Source: JAAFIP01 sp031428975
GTDB taxonomy: Bacteria; Pseudomonadota; Gammaproteobacteria; Burkholderiales; Burkholderiaceae_C
Direction of reading: 5' to 3'
NCBI GenBank assembly: GCA_031428975.1
Contig: JANOYR010000218.1
Location: 1 to 25,316, forward strand
Length of the DNA stretch: 25,316 bases
Shown here piece after piece: positions 1-7,745 of the stretch (position 1 is its first letter; the number at the start of each line of letters is the position of its first letter). Position numbers and translations under genes: made by a program. The notes below the pieces were generated by a model, which saw only the letters and a list, made by a program, of their open reading frames with translations, made no database searches and had not been told where the DNA came from.

Positions 1-1026
1 GGGCAGGGGCAAACCACACAGCGCATAGACTTGCAGGTCAAACTGGCTCACATCGCAAGCATCCATGCTGTAGTGGCCGCTGTTGTGGGGGCGCGGTGCC
101 ATCTCGTTGACCACCAAGCTGCCATCGTCCATGGCGAAAAATTCCACGCACAGCACGCCAATGTAGTTCAATTCATTTGCTATATTTTTAGCAGCTAATA
201 ATGCCGATTTGACGGTGACATTGGCCAAATTTTCTTTCAATCCGACGGGCAACAGCTGCTGCGCAAGCGCTGGACTGGCGCTGTCGGCGGTCAAGTCAGC
301 GTAGACCTCGGTCACCGCCAAAATGCCGTCTCTGTGAATATTGCACTGCACCGGCAGGTTGACCACCGCGCCATCGGCACCGCGCGCCACCACCACTGAG
401 ATTTCGGCGGCAATGGGCATCATTTTTTCTAACACGCAGGCCACTTGTTTGAGCTGTCCCCAAGCTGCCAGCAACTGCGCCCGGTTGGCCACGCGCACCT
501 GCCCCTTGCCGTCGTAGCCCATGCGGGCCGTTTTAAGAACACCGGGGAGCAAATCGTCGGTCACTTTGGCCAGATCGGCCTCGGATTCAAGCACGCGGTA
601 GGGCGCGGGCATGACGGGTTGGGCCTGCCCAGCGGCCTTGGCCGCAAGCGCTGCCTGCACAAAATGCGCTTTTTCCAAGATACGGTCTTGCGCAATGGCC
701 ACCGAATCGGCATGGGGCGCAACGGGGCGGTGCGCCCCCAATGTGTGCAACGCAGGGGCGGGCACGTTTTCAAACTCGGTGGTAATCGCCGCACAGCGCT
801 GCATCAGCTGGGCTAATCCCTGCTCGTCGTCATACGCAGTTTGAATATGGTAGTGGCTCACCCGCCCAGCGGGGCTGGCCGTATCGGGGTCAAGCACCGC
901 GGTGAAATAGCCCATGCGCTGCGCCGCCTGCACAAACATGCGCCCCAGCTGGCCACCGCCCATCACCCCCAGCGTAGTTTGTTGGCCATTGGCTTGGGTG
1001 TCGCCTGGGTAAAGGGGTTTTTGCAT
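1..1026 (-). CDS. purK: N5-carboxyaminoimidazole ribonucleotide synthase PurK (3' end cut by window)
   Basis: PurK uses ATP and bicarbonate to carboxylate aminoimidazole ribonucleotide to N5-CAIR in de novo purine synthesis; PurE then rearranges the product. The open frame runs from an ATG at 1026 to base 1 with no stop, giving 342 residues; the family is usually 355-400 long, so only the C-terminal tail is missing. The N-terminal nucleotide-fold loop GVMGGGQLGRM is at residues 20-30, EFENVPAPAL near 90, and the ATP-grasp metal/ATP region CVEFFAMDDGSLVVNEMAPR near 295-315, followed by PHNSGHYSMDAC. It lies 75 nt downstream of purE on the same strand, so the two are probably co-transcribed. 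No strong Shine-Dalgarno precedes the ATG. Residues just before LNYIGVLCVEF are encoded by a copy of the dispersed repeat described elsewhere (179-219). Confidence 0.95.
   Translation of the reverse strand, partial: MQKPLYPGDTQANGQQTTLGVMGGGQLGRMFVQAAQRMGYFTAVLDPDTASPAGRVSHYHIQTAYDDEQGLAQLMQRCAAITTEFENVPAPALHTLGAHRPVAPHADSVAIAQDRILEKAHFVQAALAAKAAGQAQPVMPAPYRVLESEADLAKVTDDLLPGVLKTARMGYDGKGQVRVANRAQLLAAWGQLKQVACVLEKMMPIAAEISVVVARGADGAVVNLPVQCNIHRDGILAVTEVYADLTADSASPALAQQLLPVGLKENLANVTVKSALLAAKNIANELNYIGVLCVEFFAMDDGSLVVNEMAPRPHNSGHYSMDACDVSQFDLQVYALCGLPLP
179..219 (-). repeat. Dispersed intragenic repeat, copy 1 (in purK)
   Basis: 41-nt core read on the minus strand, the sense strand of purK. 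It begins GTCACCGTCAAAT, has GCT at core positions 25-27 and ends ATATAGC. It is preceded by TTTGGCCAAT, which is shared with other copies. In frame it encodes NVTVKSALLAAKNIA. It matches the outer membrane factor copy (17929-17969) especially well. Confidence 0.8.
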
Positions 1027-1081
1027 GGTTGTTATTTTGGTGGGTGAATGGGGGGTTTAAATTCCGAACTACAGAACTGCC

Positions 1082-1097
1082 GGACGCAGAGGACGCA
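1082..1097. repeat. Short tandem direct repeat in the purE-purK spacer
   Basis: Two copies of GGACGCA (1082-1088 and 1091-1097) with a 9-bp period lie in the 75-nt gap between the purE stop and the purK start. The gap also contains a run of six G at about 1049-1054. I see no terminator hairpin here, so purE and purK can be transcribed together. The function of the repeat is unknown. Confidence 0.4.
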
Positions 1098-1101
1098 AAA
1101 G

Positions 1102-1593
1102 TTACGCCAACGGCAACACACTAGCAGTAGCTGCAGCCGTCTGCGCCGCCCGATAAGCGTCCAGTTTAGCCGCCAGCGACGCATCGGAGCGGGCCAGCAT
1201 GGCCACGGCAAACAGCGCGGCGTTGGCTGCGCCAGCAGCGCCAATGGCAAAGGTAGCCACGGGCACGCCCTTGGGCATTTGTACAATGGAATACAGCGAA
1301 TCTTGGCCGCTCAGGTGTTTGGAAGCCACGGGCACACCCAGCACCGGCACGGTGGTCAGGGCCGCCACCATGCCCGGCAAATGCGCTGCGCCGCCCGCGC
1401 CCGCAATGATGGCCTGCAAACCACGCCCCGCCGCCGCTTGGGCATAGGCAAACATGGCATCCGGCATGCGGTGCGCCGAGACCACACGCGCCTCGTGCGG
1501 CACGCCAAATTCGGTCAAAATGTGCACCGCGTGTTGCATGGTGTCCCAGTCAGACGCTGAGCCCATGATGATGCCGATGTGGATGGTTTGCAT
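1102..1593 (-). CDS. purE: N5-carboxyaminoimidazole ribonucleotide mutase PurE
   Basis: Class I PurE, which converts N5-CAIR to CAIR directly after PurK. The 163-residue length is normal for the family. Near the N-terminus is IGIIMGSASDWDTM with the GSASDW substrate loop at 11-16; VVSAHRMPD at about 37-45 and IIAGAGGAAHLPGM at 62-75 are the other active-site loops. The frame is open upstream to about 1899, but the ATG at 1593 (MQTIHIGIIMGS) is chosen because the family starts there and the upstream part would overlap the start of the opposite-strand thioredoxin gene. It is followed by purK. The promoter must lie in the 123-bp gap shared with the divergent ybbN-like gene. Confidence 0.96.
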   Translation of the reverse strand: MQTIHIGIIMGSASDWDTMQHAVHILTEFGVPHEARVVSAHRMPDAMFAYAQAAAGRGLQAIIAGAGGAAHLPGMVAALTTVPVLGVPVASKHLSGQDSLYSIVQMPKGVPVATFAIGAAGAANAALFAVAMLARSDASLAAKLDAYRAAQTAAATASVLPLA

Positions 1594-1671
1594 GGTGTGG
1601 CGTTTTGCAGGGCGCAGCAATGGAATGGTTAGGGAAGCATTTGATTTTATCCCAGCAGCAAAGCGAAAGAA

Positions 1672-1700
1672 TTGCGAGACAATACTTGCCAGATTATTCA
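1672..1700 (+). promoter_or_regulatory. Candidate sigma-70 promoter of the ybbN-like gene
   Basis: TTGCGA (1672-1677), a 17-nt spacer and TATTCA (1695-1700) lie 16 nt before the ATG at 1717. The -10 box is weak, so this is only a candidate. The short leader leaves little room for a Shine-Dalgarno sequence and none is obvious (the bases before the ATG are CAGCCCCC). Confidence 0.3.
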
Positions 1701-1716
1701 CTTTTTCACAGCCCCC

Positions 1717-2613
1717 ATGATCGACGTCACCGTAGCCAATTTTCAAGCCGAAGTCATTGAAGCGTCTTCGCAAATACCCGTTTTGATTGACTTTTGGGCC
1801 CCTTGGTGTGGGCCTTGCAAAGTGATTGGGCCGCTTTTGGAGAAAATTGAGGCTGATTACGGTGGGCGCTTTCAACTGGTTAAAATTGACTCTGACCAAG
1901 AGCAGCAGTTGGGCGCAGCCTTTGGGATTCGCAGCATTCCCACTTGTATTTTGATGGTGGACGGCAAGCCCGTAGATGGTTTTCAGGGGGCGCTGCCCGA
2001 GAGCAAGATCAAAGAGTTTTTAGACAAACACCTGCCGCCCGCGCTTGAAGCAGAGCCAGAACCCGAATTAGCCCCAGAACCAGAAGCGGGCTCGCCCGAC
2101 GCACTGGCCATGCTGCGCGCTGCGGTGGAAAACGACCCGACCAACGACGCAACACGCTTTCACTATGTCAAGGCCTTGCTGCAAGTGGGCGCACTGGACG
2201 ACGCAAAAGTGGCCTTTGCACCGGTCATCGCCAAAACGGGCCTAGACCGCAAACTGGACGCACTTCAGCGCTGGATGAACGCTATAGATACTGTAGCTGC
2301 ATATGACGATATTACCGCGACATTGGGCAAAATAAACGCTGATATTGCAGCCAACAAACGGGATTTTGCAGCCCGCTACCAATTGGCACAAATCCACATG
2401 GTGGGCCAGAACTGGACGGCGGCCATGGACGAGCTTATGGATATTTTGATGCGCGACAAGACTTGGGATTCCGACAAAGCCCGCAAAACGTACATCGCCA
2501 TTCTAGAAATCATCGAGCCCCCGCCCGTGAAAGTAGCCGACGGGCAGATTCCGCCCGTTGACCCTGTAGTGGCGACCTACCGCAGACGCTTGTCTAGCGT
2601 GATATTGAGCTAA
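1717..2613 (+). CDS. ybbN: YbbN-type thioredoxin/TPR co-chaperone-like protein
   Basis: A 298-residue two-part protein. Residues 1-110 form a thioredoxin fold with an intact WCGPC redox site at 30-34 and the cis-proline of SIPTC at about 76. An acidic proline-rich linker follows at about 120-140 (EPEPELAPEPEAG), then a helical TPR-like region to the end. This layout and length match E. coli YbbN (CnoX), a holdase that passes clients to GroEL and DnaK; unlike the E. coli protein, both active-site cysteines are present here. An upstream TTG frame is open from 1672, but the ATG at 1717 starts exactly at the thioredoxin fold. It is transcribed away from purE. A reverse-oriented copy of the dispersed repeat lies at 2281-2321, encoding AIDTVAAYDDITAT in the TPR part. 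Confidence 0.88.
   Translation: MIDVTVANFQAEVIEASSQIPVLIDFWAPWCGPCKVIGPLLEKIEADYGGRFQLVKIDSDQEQQLGAAFGIRSIPTCILMVDGKPVDGFQGALPESKIKEFLDKHLPPALEAEPEPELAPEPEAGSPDALAMLRAAVENDPTNDATRFHYVKALLQVGALDDAKVAFAPVIAKTGLDRKLDALQRWMNAIDTVAAYDDITATLGKINADIAANKRDFAARYQLAQIHMVGQNWTAAMDELMDILMRDKTWDSDKARKTYIAILEIIEPPPVKVADGQIPPVDPVVATYRRRLSSVILS
2281..2321 (-). repeat. Dispersed intragenic repeat, copy 2 (antisense in the ybbN-like gene)
   Basis: On the minus strand the core starts GTCGCGGTAATAT, has GTCAT at core positions 15-19 and GCTA at 25-28, and ends CTATAGC. It is preceded by TTTTGCCCAAT. This is the only copy lying antisense to its host gene; the frame remains open because the other strand reads AIDTVAAYDDITATLG. 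Confidence 0.7.
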
Positions 2614-2653
2614 TTCGGCAAGTAAACCGAGGCAGTTTCTGCCGAGCCACCAT

Positions 2654-3133
2654 TTACCGCGTGAGTGAGACCACGCGATCAGCCGCCACCGTTACCCGCA
2701 GCTCCACCAGCTCCCCGCCCACCCGCAGGGGCGGAAAAGCCACCGCGTCTACCGCAATGGGGGCGCTGCCCGCCTTGATGGCAGGCACAGAAGACTTGGC
2801 CGTTTTATCGCCCCCACTGGGCAAGGCGGCACTGCCATTGCAGCTAGACAAGATAGCTGGGCTGCTCACGCGCACTTGTTTAACGCTGCCTAACGCCGCT
2901 TTGTCCGAGGCTTTCACAGCCTTGCCCGCAGCATCCAAAAGCTCAATCCCGCGCGTTTGCGGAGCCCAGCGCTGCTCTGCGTCTAAGCGGCCAGCCAAAA
3001 TGCACATCGGCTCGGCAGACTGCACAGGATTGGCCGCCAATGTGACACCCACAGCGCCCATGCTGCACAGCACCACTAAAGCGTAAGAAGAAATGGCTTT
3101 GAACGGCAAAATGTTGCCCAAATAATTGCGCAT
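2654..3133 (-). CDS. Putative secreted protein of unknown function
   Basis: I do not recognise a family. The 159-residue product starts with a signal-peptide-like segment: MRNYLGNILPFK, then a hydrophobic core AISSYALVVLCSMGAVGVTLA, with likely cleavage near residues 33-40. The mature part has two cysteines (MCILAG and SSCNGS), which could form a disulfide in the periplasm, and is rich in Ala, Val and Ser with a beta-like C-terminus. The frame is open further upstream, but the ATG at 3133 has a strong Shine-Dalgarno (TTGGAGG, 4 nt before it) and begins the signal sequence. It ends 40 nt from the convergent ybbN-like stop and lies downstream of purC on the same strand. Confidence 0.7.
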   Translation of the reverse strand: MRNYLGNILPFKAISSYALVVLCSMGAVGVTLAANPVQSAEPMCILAGRLDAEQRWAPQTRGIELLDAAGKAVKASDKAALGSVKQVRVSSPAILSSCNGSAALPSGGDKTAKSSVPAIKAGSAPIAVDAVAFPPLRVGGELVELRVTVAADRVVSLTR

Positions 3134-3259
3134 AGAACCTCCAAGTTCAGCAGTGCAGCCCCGATGGCCACACGATGGTGCAAAGTTTAGCCCTGCCTTT
3201 TGGCTTTGAACATCCCATGAATATGTGCTTTGGCTGCCAATTACGGCATTTTTTGGCAC

Positions 3260-4168
3260 TTAGCGGGTAAGTATCTGTAACACCTCGCGGTATTTGGCGG
3301 CAGTTTTCTCCATTACCTCGGGCGGCAAAGCGGGTGCGGGAGCAGTTTTGTTCCACGCTTGTCCGTTGATTTGCGCGGCCTCTAGCCAATCGCGCAAAAA
3401 CTGCTTGTCGTAACTGGGCGGATTTTTACCCGCGTGAAAGGCCGCTTCATAGCCATCGGCAGGCCAAAAGCGCGAGCTGTCAGGCGTGAGCACCTCGTCC
3501 ATCAAGGTCAGCGTGCCGTCGGCATCCAAGCCAAACTCAAACTTGGTGTCGGCAATGATCACGCCCCGGGTGAGCGCATAGGCGGCTGCTTCTTGGTAAA
3601 GTTGGATGCTTAGCGCTCTTATTTGCGTAGCAAGCTTTACCCCCACGACAGTGACAACTTGCTCAAAACTTATATTTTCATCATGCTCGCCCACCGCCGC
3701 TTTGGCCGCTGGGGTGAAAATGGGTTCGGGCAGTTTCGAGGCGTTTTGCAGCCCCGCTGGAAGCGCCACGCCGCACACCGTTTGGTGCATTTGGTATTCG
3801 GCCCAGCCACTACCGGCCAAATAACCGCGCACCACCGCCTCTACTGGCAAAGGCGTGAGGCGCTTAACCAGCATGGCGCGGCCCGCGATTTGCGGTTTTT
3901 CAGCGTCTGACACCACGCTTTCGGGCGCATCGCCCGTGAGGTGGTTGGGGCAGACATGCGCGAGTAAACCAAACCAAAACAACGCCATTTGCGTCAGCAA
4001 CGCCCCCTTGCCCGCAATCGGCTCGCCCATGATCACGTCATAGGCGCTGATTCGGTCGCTGGCCAACATCAAAATACGGTCTGTGCCCACGGCATAGTTG
4101 TCGCGAACTTTGCCTCGGGCTAAGAGGGGCAGGCTGGTCAGGGCAGAAGTGTGCAGGGCGGTAGACAT
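3260..4168 (-). CDS. purC: Phosphoribosylaminoimidazole-succinocarboxamide synthase (SAICAR synthase) PurC
   Basis: PurC joins aspartate to CAIR using ATP, the step after PurE. The 302 residues match the longer PurC form of Burkholderiales. Visible motifs are LLARGKVRDNY near 15-25 (ATP site), SDRISAYDVIMGEPI, VVRGYLAGSGWAEY, DENISFEQVV, IIADTKFEFGLD and DEVLTPDSSRFWP. Two starts are possible, ATG at 4174 (MPMSTAL) and ATG at 4168 (MSTALHTS); neither has a clear Shine-Dalgarno. A 14-bp perfect hairpin (4191-4222) ends 17-23 nt upstream of these starts, so either purC has its own promoter between the hairpin and the ATG or some transcripts read through from fba. A divergent copy of the dispersed repeat falls at 3615-3655. 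Confidence 0.96.
   Translation of the reverse strand: MSTALHTSALTSLPLLARGKVRDNYAVGTDRILMLASDRISAYDVIMGEPIAGKGALLTQMALFWFGLLAHVCPNHLTGDAPESVVSDAEKPQIAGRAMLVKRLTPLPVEAVVRGYLAGSGWAEYQMHQTVCGVALPAGLQNASKLPEPIFTPAAKAAVGEHDENISFEQVVTVVGVKLATQIRALSIQLYQEAAAYALTRGVIIADTKFEFGLDADGTLTLMDEVLTPDSSRFWPADGYEAAFHAGKNPPSYDKQFLRDWLEAAQINGQAWNKTAPAPALPPEVMEKTAAKYREVLQILTR
3615..3655 (-). repeat. Dispersed intragenic repeat, copy 3 (divergent, in purC)
   Basis: On the minus strand: GTCACTGTC at core positions 1-9, GCTA at 25-28 and AGAGC at the end, 41 nt in total and ungapped. It is in the same frame as the other sense copies and encodes VTVVGVKLATQIR. It is the weakest of the seven and lacks the CCAAT lead-in. 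PurC proteins are conserved here, so part of the match may come from the protein family itself. Confidence 0.4.
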
Positions 4169-4190
4169 GGGCATAGATGTGCTGGAAATA

Positions 4191-4222
4191 ACAAAGCCCG
4201 CCGTGGGCACGGCGGGCTTTGT
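4191..4222 (-). terminator. Perfect 14-bp hairpin after fba, just upstream of purC
   Basis: ACAAAGCCCGCCGT (4191-4204), the loop GGGC, then ACGGCGGGCTTTGT (4209-4222): a perfect GC-rich stem. On the minus strand it follows the fba stop (4280) by about 58 nt and is followed by TTATTTCC, a short interrupted U-tract. Most likely it is the fba terminator, possibly leaky into purC or acting as a purC leader structure. Confidence 0.8.
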
Positions 4223-4279
4223 ATTATCGCCGCGCTGGCAACATGCTTGTATGCAGTGGCGCTGGGCCCTGCTTGGCGC

Positions 4280-5344
4280 TCAATGCACCACTTGCGCCAA
4301 AGCCCCCGCAGCATACTGCTGGGCCACCACCTGCAGGCTGTGGCCTTTGATCTTGCTGCCTTGGCCTTCACAGCCGAATTGTTGGTAGCGCTGTTTACAG
4401 ATTTGCTTGGCGGCTTCGCGGGCGGGTTTTAGCCATTCTCGGGCATCGAATTTTTCGGGGTTTTCAAACAAGAATTGGCGCACGGCGGCGGTCATTGCCA
4501 AGCGGATGTCGGTGTCGATGTTAATCTTGCGCACACCGAATTTAATGGCTTTTTGGATTTCTTCTACGGGCACGCCATAGGTTTCTTTCATGTTGCCGCC
4601 AAACTGGCGAATCGTGGCCAACAGGTCTTGGGGCACGCTGCTCGATCCGTGCATCACCAAATGGGTGTTGGGGATGCGGCGGTTGATTTCCATGATGCGG
4701 TCAATCGCCAAAATGTCGCCCGTGGGCTTGCGGGTGAATTTGTAGGCGCCGTGGCTGGTGCCAATGGCAATGGCCAATGCATCGAGCTGGGTGCGTTTGA
4801 CAAAATCGGCCGCTTGCTCGGGGTCGGTTAAAAGCTGTTCGCGGGTCATCACGGCGTCGGTGCCATGGCCGTCTTCTTTGTCGCCTTGCATGGTCTCCAA
4901 GCTGCCTAAGCAGCCCAATTCGCCTTCTACCGTCACGCCGGTTTTGTGCGCCATATCGACCACTTTACGGGTCACTTCAATGTTGTATTCGTAGCTGGCA
5001 ATGGTTTTGCCGTCGGCCTCTAGGCTGCCGTCCATCATCACCGAGCTAAAGCCCAAGTCAATCGCACCTTGGCACACGCCCGGGTTTTGGCCATGGTCTT
5101 GGTGCATCACCAGTGGAATATGCGGGTATTGCTCAATGGCAGCGCTGATCAGGTGCTTGATGAAGGCTTCGCCTGCGTATTTGCGTGCGCCAGCGCTGGC
5201 TTGCAAGATCACGGGTGCGCCCACCTCGTCGGCAGCCATCATCACGGCCTGCACTTGCTCTAAATTGTTGACATTGAAAGCGGGAATGCCATAGCCGTGG
5301 ACGGCGGCGTGGTCGAGCAATTCGCGCATGGAGACGAGGGCCAT
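4280..5344 (-). CDS. fba: Class II fructose-bisphosphate aldolase (Fba/CbbA type)
   Basis: Zinc-dependent aldolase, cleaving or forming fructose-1,6-bisphosphate in glycolysis and gluconeogenesis. The product is 354 residues, normal for the class IIB/CbbA type. Signature stretches in order are GYGIPAFNVNN near 18-28, VMHQDHGQN (zinc histidine) near 80, EGELGCLGSLE near 140, IGTSHGAYKF (zinc histidine and phosphate site), LVMHGSSSVP and INIDTDIRLA. The frame is open upstream to about 5389, but the ATG at 5344 (MALVSMREL) is preceded by AGGAG with 6-nt spacing. It is divergent from the PAP2-like gene and is followed by a perfect hairpin before purC. Confidence 0.97.
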   Translation of the reverse strand: MALVSMRELLDHAAVHGYGIPAFNVNNLEQVQAVMMAADEVGAPVILQASAGARKYAGEAFIKHLISAAIEQYPHIPLVMHQDHGQNPGVCQGAIDLGFSSVMMDGSLEADGKTIASYEYNIEVTRKVVDMAHKTGVTVEGELGCLGSLETMQGDKEDGHGTDAVMTREQLLTDPEQAADFVKRTQLDALAIAIGTSHGAYKFTRKPTGDILAIDRIMEINRRIPNTHLVMHGSSSVPQDLLATIRQFGGNMKETYGVPVEEIQKAIKFGVRKINIDTDIRLAMTAAVRQFLFENPEKFDAREWLKPAREAAKQICKQRYQQFGCEGQGSKIKGHSLQVVAQQYAAGALAQVVH

Positions 5345-5361
5345 AGAAAACTCCTGAATAT

Positions 5362-5380
5362 TTGGTAACCGGTTGGTAAC
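5362..5380. promoter_or_regulatory. Pair of TTGGTAAC direct repeats upstream of fba
   Basis: TTGGTAAC occurs at 5362-5369 and again at 5373-5380, an 11-bp period, or one helical turn. They lie between the fba start and an AT-rich candidate -10 (TAAAAT on the minus strand, 5389-5394). The same-face spacing suggests a regulator site or leader element for fba; no regulator can be named. Confidence 0.4.
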
Positions 5381-5465
5381 TTTGCGCAATTTTACCTTCC
5401 TTAAACCCTACAAAATAGCAAAACGCCATTACGCTTGCCCGTCTAGTCTTTTGCTTTCTATATTT

Positions 5466-6191
5466 ATGCGCCCTCCTTTGTCGCGGCTTATCGCGATTTA
5501 CACCCCTTTATTACAAGCCACGGCACTGATGCTGGCGCTGCTAATAGCATGGGATGCGACGGGGCTAGACCCTGTTTTGGCGCAGGCTTTTGGCAATGCG
5601 CAGGGCTTTGCTTTGCGCGAGAATTTTTGGACCACGCAAGTTTTTCACCGAGGTGCGCGCAATGCGGGCTGGCTGGTCGTGCTGGCTTTGCTGGTCAATA
5701 TTTGGTGGCCTTTGGGTGCTTTTAAATCCACCACGCGCTCCGAGCGGGTGCGCTGTCTCGTGAGTGTGTTTGCCTGTTTGCTGCTGGTATTGGTGTTTCG
5801 ACGCTACAGCAGCAGCAGCTGCCCCTGGGATTTGGCCGCTTTTGGCGGCGCGGGCACTGGCGGGGGCGCATGGGTGTCGCACTGGAACTGGTGGTTGACC
5901 GATGGCGGGCCCGGCAAGTGCTTTCCCAGCGGCCATGCCTCAGCGGGGTTTGCCTTTATTGCCGTATTTTTTACATTAAATAGGCATAATGTCACTGTCG
6001 CTAGGTCATCAGCCGCTATTATTTTAGTAGCTGGTTTGTTTTTTGGCCTGATCCAGCAAATGCGGGGAGCGCATTTTTTAAGCCACACCTTGTGGACGGG
6101 CTTTACCTGCTGGAGTCTGTGCCTTGCCATTGACATGGCCGCTGGCTGGCGCGAACTGCGCCAGCCAATTGGCAGCGCTCAAGCGACCTGA
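5466..6191 (+). CDS. PAP2-family membrane phosphatase
   Basis: A 241-residue integral membrane protein of the PAP2 (type 2 phosphatidic acid phosphatase-like) superfamily; members dephosphorylate lipid phosphates or undecaprenyl diphosphate at the membrane. Hydrophobic segments include IYTPLLQATALMLALLIAW near the N-terminus, GWLVVLALLVNIWW, VRCLVSVFACLLLVLVF and AAIILVAGLFFGLI. The second phosphatase motif is KCFPSGHASAGFAF and the third is RGAHFLSHTLWTG with the nucleophile-region histidine; motif 1 (KX6RP) is not obvious. The ATG at 5466 begins the first membrane segment; an upstream TTG frame (5373) is disfavoured. There is no clear Shine-Dalgarno. The 3' end overlaps the pyk 3' end by 13 bp. 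It carries a copy of the dispersed repeat (5991-6031) between the two motifs. Confidence 0.85.
   Translation: MRPPLSRLIAIYTPLLQATALMLALLIAWDATGLDPVLAQAFGNAQGFALRENFWTTQVFHRGARNAGWLVVLALLVNIWWPLGAFKSTTRSERVRCLVSVFACLLLVLVFRRYSSSSCPWDLAAFGGAGTGGGAWVSHWNWWLTDGGPGKCFPSGHASAGFAFIAVFFTLNRHNVTVARSSAAIILVAGLFFGLIQQMRGAHFLSHTLWTGFTCWSLCLAIDMAAGWRELRQPIGSAQAT
5991..6031 (+). repeat. Dispersed intragenic repeat, copy 4 (in the PAP2 gene)
   Basis: The core begins GTCACTGTC, has GTCAT one base out of register near position 14, GCTAT at 25-29 and ends TAGTAGC. It is preceded by CATAAT. In the host frame it encodes HNVTVARSSAAIILVA, placing a charged stretch just before a membrane helix, between the PSGH and RGAHFLSH motifs. 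Confidence 0.65.
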
Positions 6192-7627
6192 CAAATCTTC
6201 AGCATATTGGTGCCGCCGGGTGCGCCCATAGGTTCGCCGCAGGTGATGGCGTAAATATCCCCCGTTTTGACAATGCCGCGCTTTTTGAGGTGGTTTTCGG
6301 CTTGCACCAGCGCACTGTCGCGGTCCACGCTGGTGGGCATGAGCAGGGGGCGCACGTTGCGGTAAATCGCCATTTTGCGCTGTGTGCCCACTTTGGGGGT
6401 GAGTGCATAAATCGGCACATGGATGCGGTGGCGGCTCATCCACAGGGGCGTAGAACCACTGTCGGTGAGCGCCACAATGGCTTTGCAGCCCAAGTGGTGG
6501 GCGGTAAACAACGCGCCCATGGCGATCGATTGGTCAATGCGGTTGAAGCTTTGCCCCGTGAAATCCGCATCGAGCTTGACATCTTCTGCCGCTTCGGCCG
6601 CTTCGCAAATATGGCTCATTTGCTTGACGGTTTCTAGCGGGTATTTGCCAGAAGCTGTCTCAGCCGACAGCATCACCGCATCGGTGCCGTCCAACACGGC
6701 ATTGGCCACATCGCTCACCTCGGCGCGGGTGGGCACGGGGGCAGTGATCATGCTTTCCATCATTTGGGTGGCGGTGATGGCGAATTTATCCATGGCTCTG
6801 GCCATTTTGATCATGCGTTTTTGCAAAGCGGGCACTGCAGCATTGCCCACTTCTACTGCCAAGTCACCGCGCGCCACCATGATGCCGTCGCTGGCTTTCA
6901 AAATGGCTTCTAGGTTGGGAATGGCCTCGGCGCGTTCGATTTTGGCAATCAAACCGGGTTTGTGTTTGTATTCAGCTCCGGCCACATTGCACAGTTGGCG
7001 CGCCATTTCCATGTCGGTAGCGTTTTTGGGGAAACTCACCGCCACGTAGTCGGCTTGGAAGCTCATGGCGGTTTTGATGTCGTCCATGTCTTTGGCCGTG
7101 AGCGCGGGAGCAGTCAGGCCGCCGCCTTGCTTGTTAATGCCTTTGTTGTTACTCAGCTCGCCGCCGATTTTTACGGTGGTGTGGATGGCTTCGCCTTTCA
7201 CCGCATCGACGGTGAGCACAATCAGGCCGTCGTTGAGCAAAAGCACGTCGCCGGCTTTCAGGTCGCGCGGCAGCTCTTTGTAATCGAGGCCCACGGCATC
7301 CACGTCGCCCAGCGCTTCGCGTTCACTGTCGAGGATGAATTTAGCGCCGTCCACCAGCATGACTTTGCCTTCAGCAAACTTGCCCACCCGGATTTTGGGG
7401 CCTTGCAGGTCGGCCATGATGGCGATTTCGCGGCCAGTGCGGCGGGCGGCTTCGCGCACCATGGCGGCGCGGTCGATGTGGTCTTGGGCTTTGCCGTGGC
7501 TGAAGTTCAGGCGCACCACGCTGACTTTGGCATTGATCATGGCTTCGAGCATTTCGATGCTGGTGATCGCAGGGCCTAAAGTGGCGACGATTTTGGTGGC
7601 GTGGCGGGGAACGCGTTCTTCTTGCAT
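6179..7627 (-). CDS. pyk: Pyruvate kinase
   Basis: Transfers phosphate from phosphoenolpyruvate to ADP, the last glycolytic step. The 482-residue length is typical. Motifs: KIVATLGPA near the start, VVRLNFSHG near 35-43, IMADLQGPKIRVG, the catalytic lysine in GLIAKIERAEA, the metal/effector loop MVARGDLAVEVG, ATQMMESMI and PTRAEVSDVANAVLDGTDAVMLSAETA (residues near 310-335). The frame is open further upstream with ATGs at 7627 and 7678; 7627 is preferred because the family begins near MQEERVPRHATKIVATLGP and a candidate promoter -10 box covers the 7678 ATG. It is convergent with the PAP2-like gene, overlapping by 13 bp. Confidence 0.96.
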   Translation of the reverse strand: MQEERVPRHATKIVATLGPAITSIEMLEAMINAKVSVVRLNFSHGKAQDHIDRAAMVREAARRTGREIAIMADLQGPKIRVGKFAEGKVMLVDGAKFILDSEREALGDVDAVGLDYKELPRDLKAGDVLLLNDGLIVLTVDAVKGEAIHTTVKIGGELSNNKGINKQGGGLTAPALTAKDMDDIKTAMSFQADYVAVSFPKNATDMEMARQLCNVAGAEYKHKPGLIAKIERAEAIPNLEAILKASDGIMVARGDLAVEVGNAAVPALQKRMIKMARAMDKFAITATQMMESMITAPVPTRAEVSDVANAVLDGTDAVMLSAETASGKYPLETVKQMSHICEAAEAAEDVKLDADFTGQSFNRIDQSIAMGALFTAHHLGCKAIVALTDSGSTPLWMSRHRIHVPIYALTPKVGTQRKMAIYRNVRPLLMPTSVDRDSALVQAENHLKKRGIVKTGDIYAITCGEPMGAPGGTNMLKICQVA

Positions 7628-7676
7628 GGTGTCTTTTTGTGGAGTAGTGGTCACGCGGATTGCGTTACTTCGTTTC

Positions 7677-7705
7677 ATTGTCTCAGAAAGGCGGTTACAT
7701 GTCAG
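7677..7705 (-). promoter_or_regulatory. Candidate sigma-70 promoter of pyk
   Basis: On the minus strand: CTGACA (7705-7700), a 17-nt spacer and GACAAT (7682-7677), with the start of transcription expected near 7670. This gives a leader of about 43 nt to the ATG at 7627. Both boxes are near consensus but not perfect. Confidence 0.4.
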
Positions 7706-7745
7706 TAACGAATACACTTCGCGTGCTGGGTGCGTTTGGCAGGAC

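Noticed and set aside
445..844. Open frames on the plus strand opposite purK
   Set aside because: purK is clearly conserved on the minus strand through this region; these are shadows.
1594..1899. N-terminal extension of purE
   Set aside because: The frame is open but lacks homology, and overlaps the promoter and start of the divergent thioredoxin gene; the family start is at 1593.
2612..2653. Possible terminator between the convergent ybbN-like and secreted-protein genes
   Set aside because: Only short inverted repeats (GGCAG-TTT-CTGCC) without a T-tract; too weak to call.
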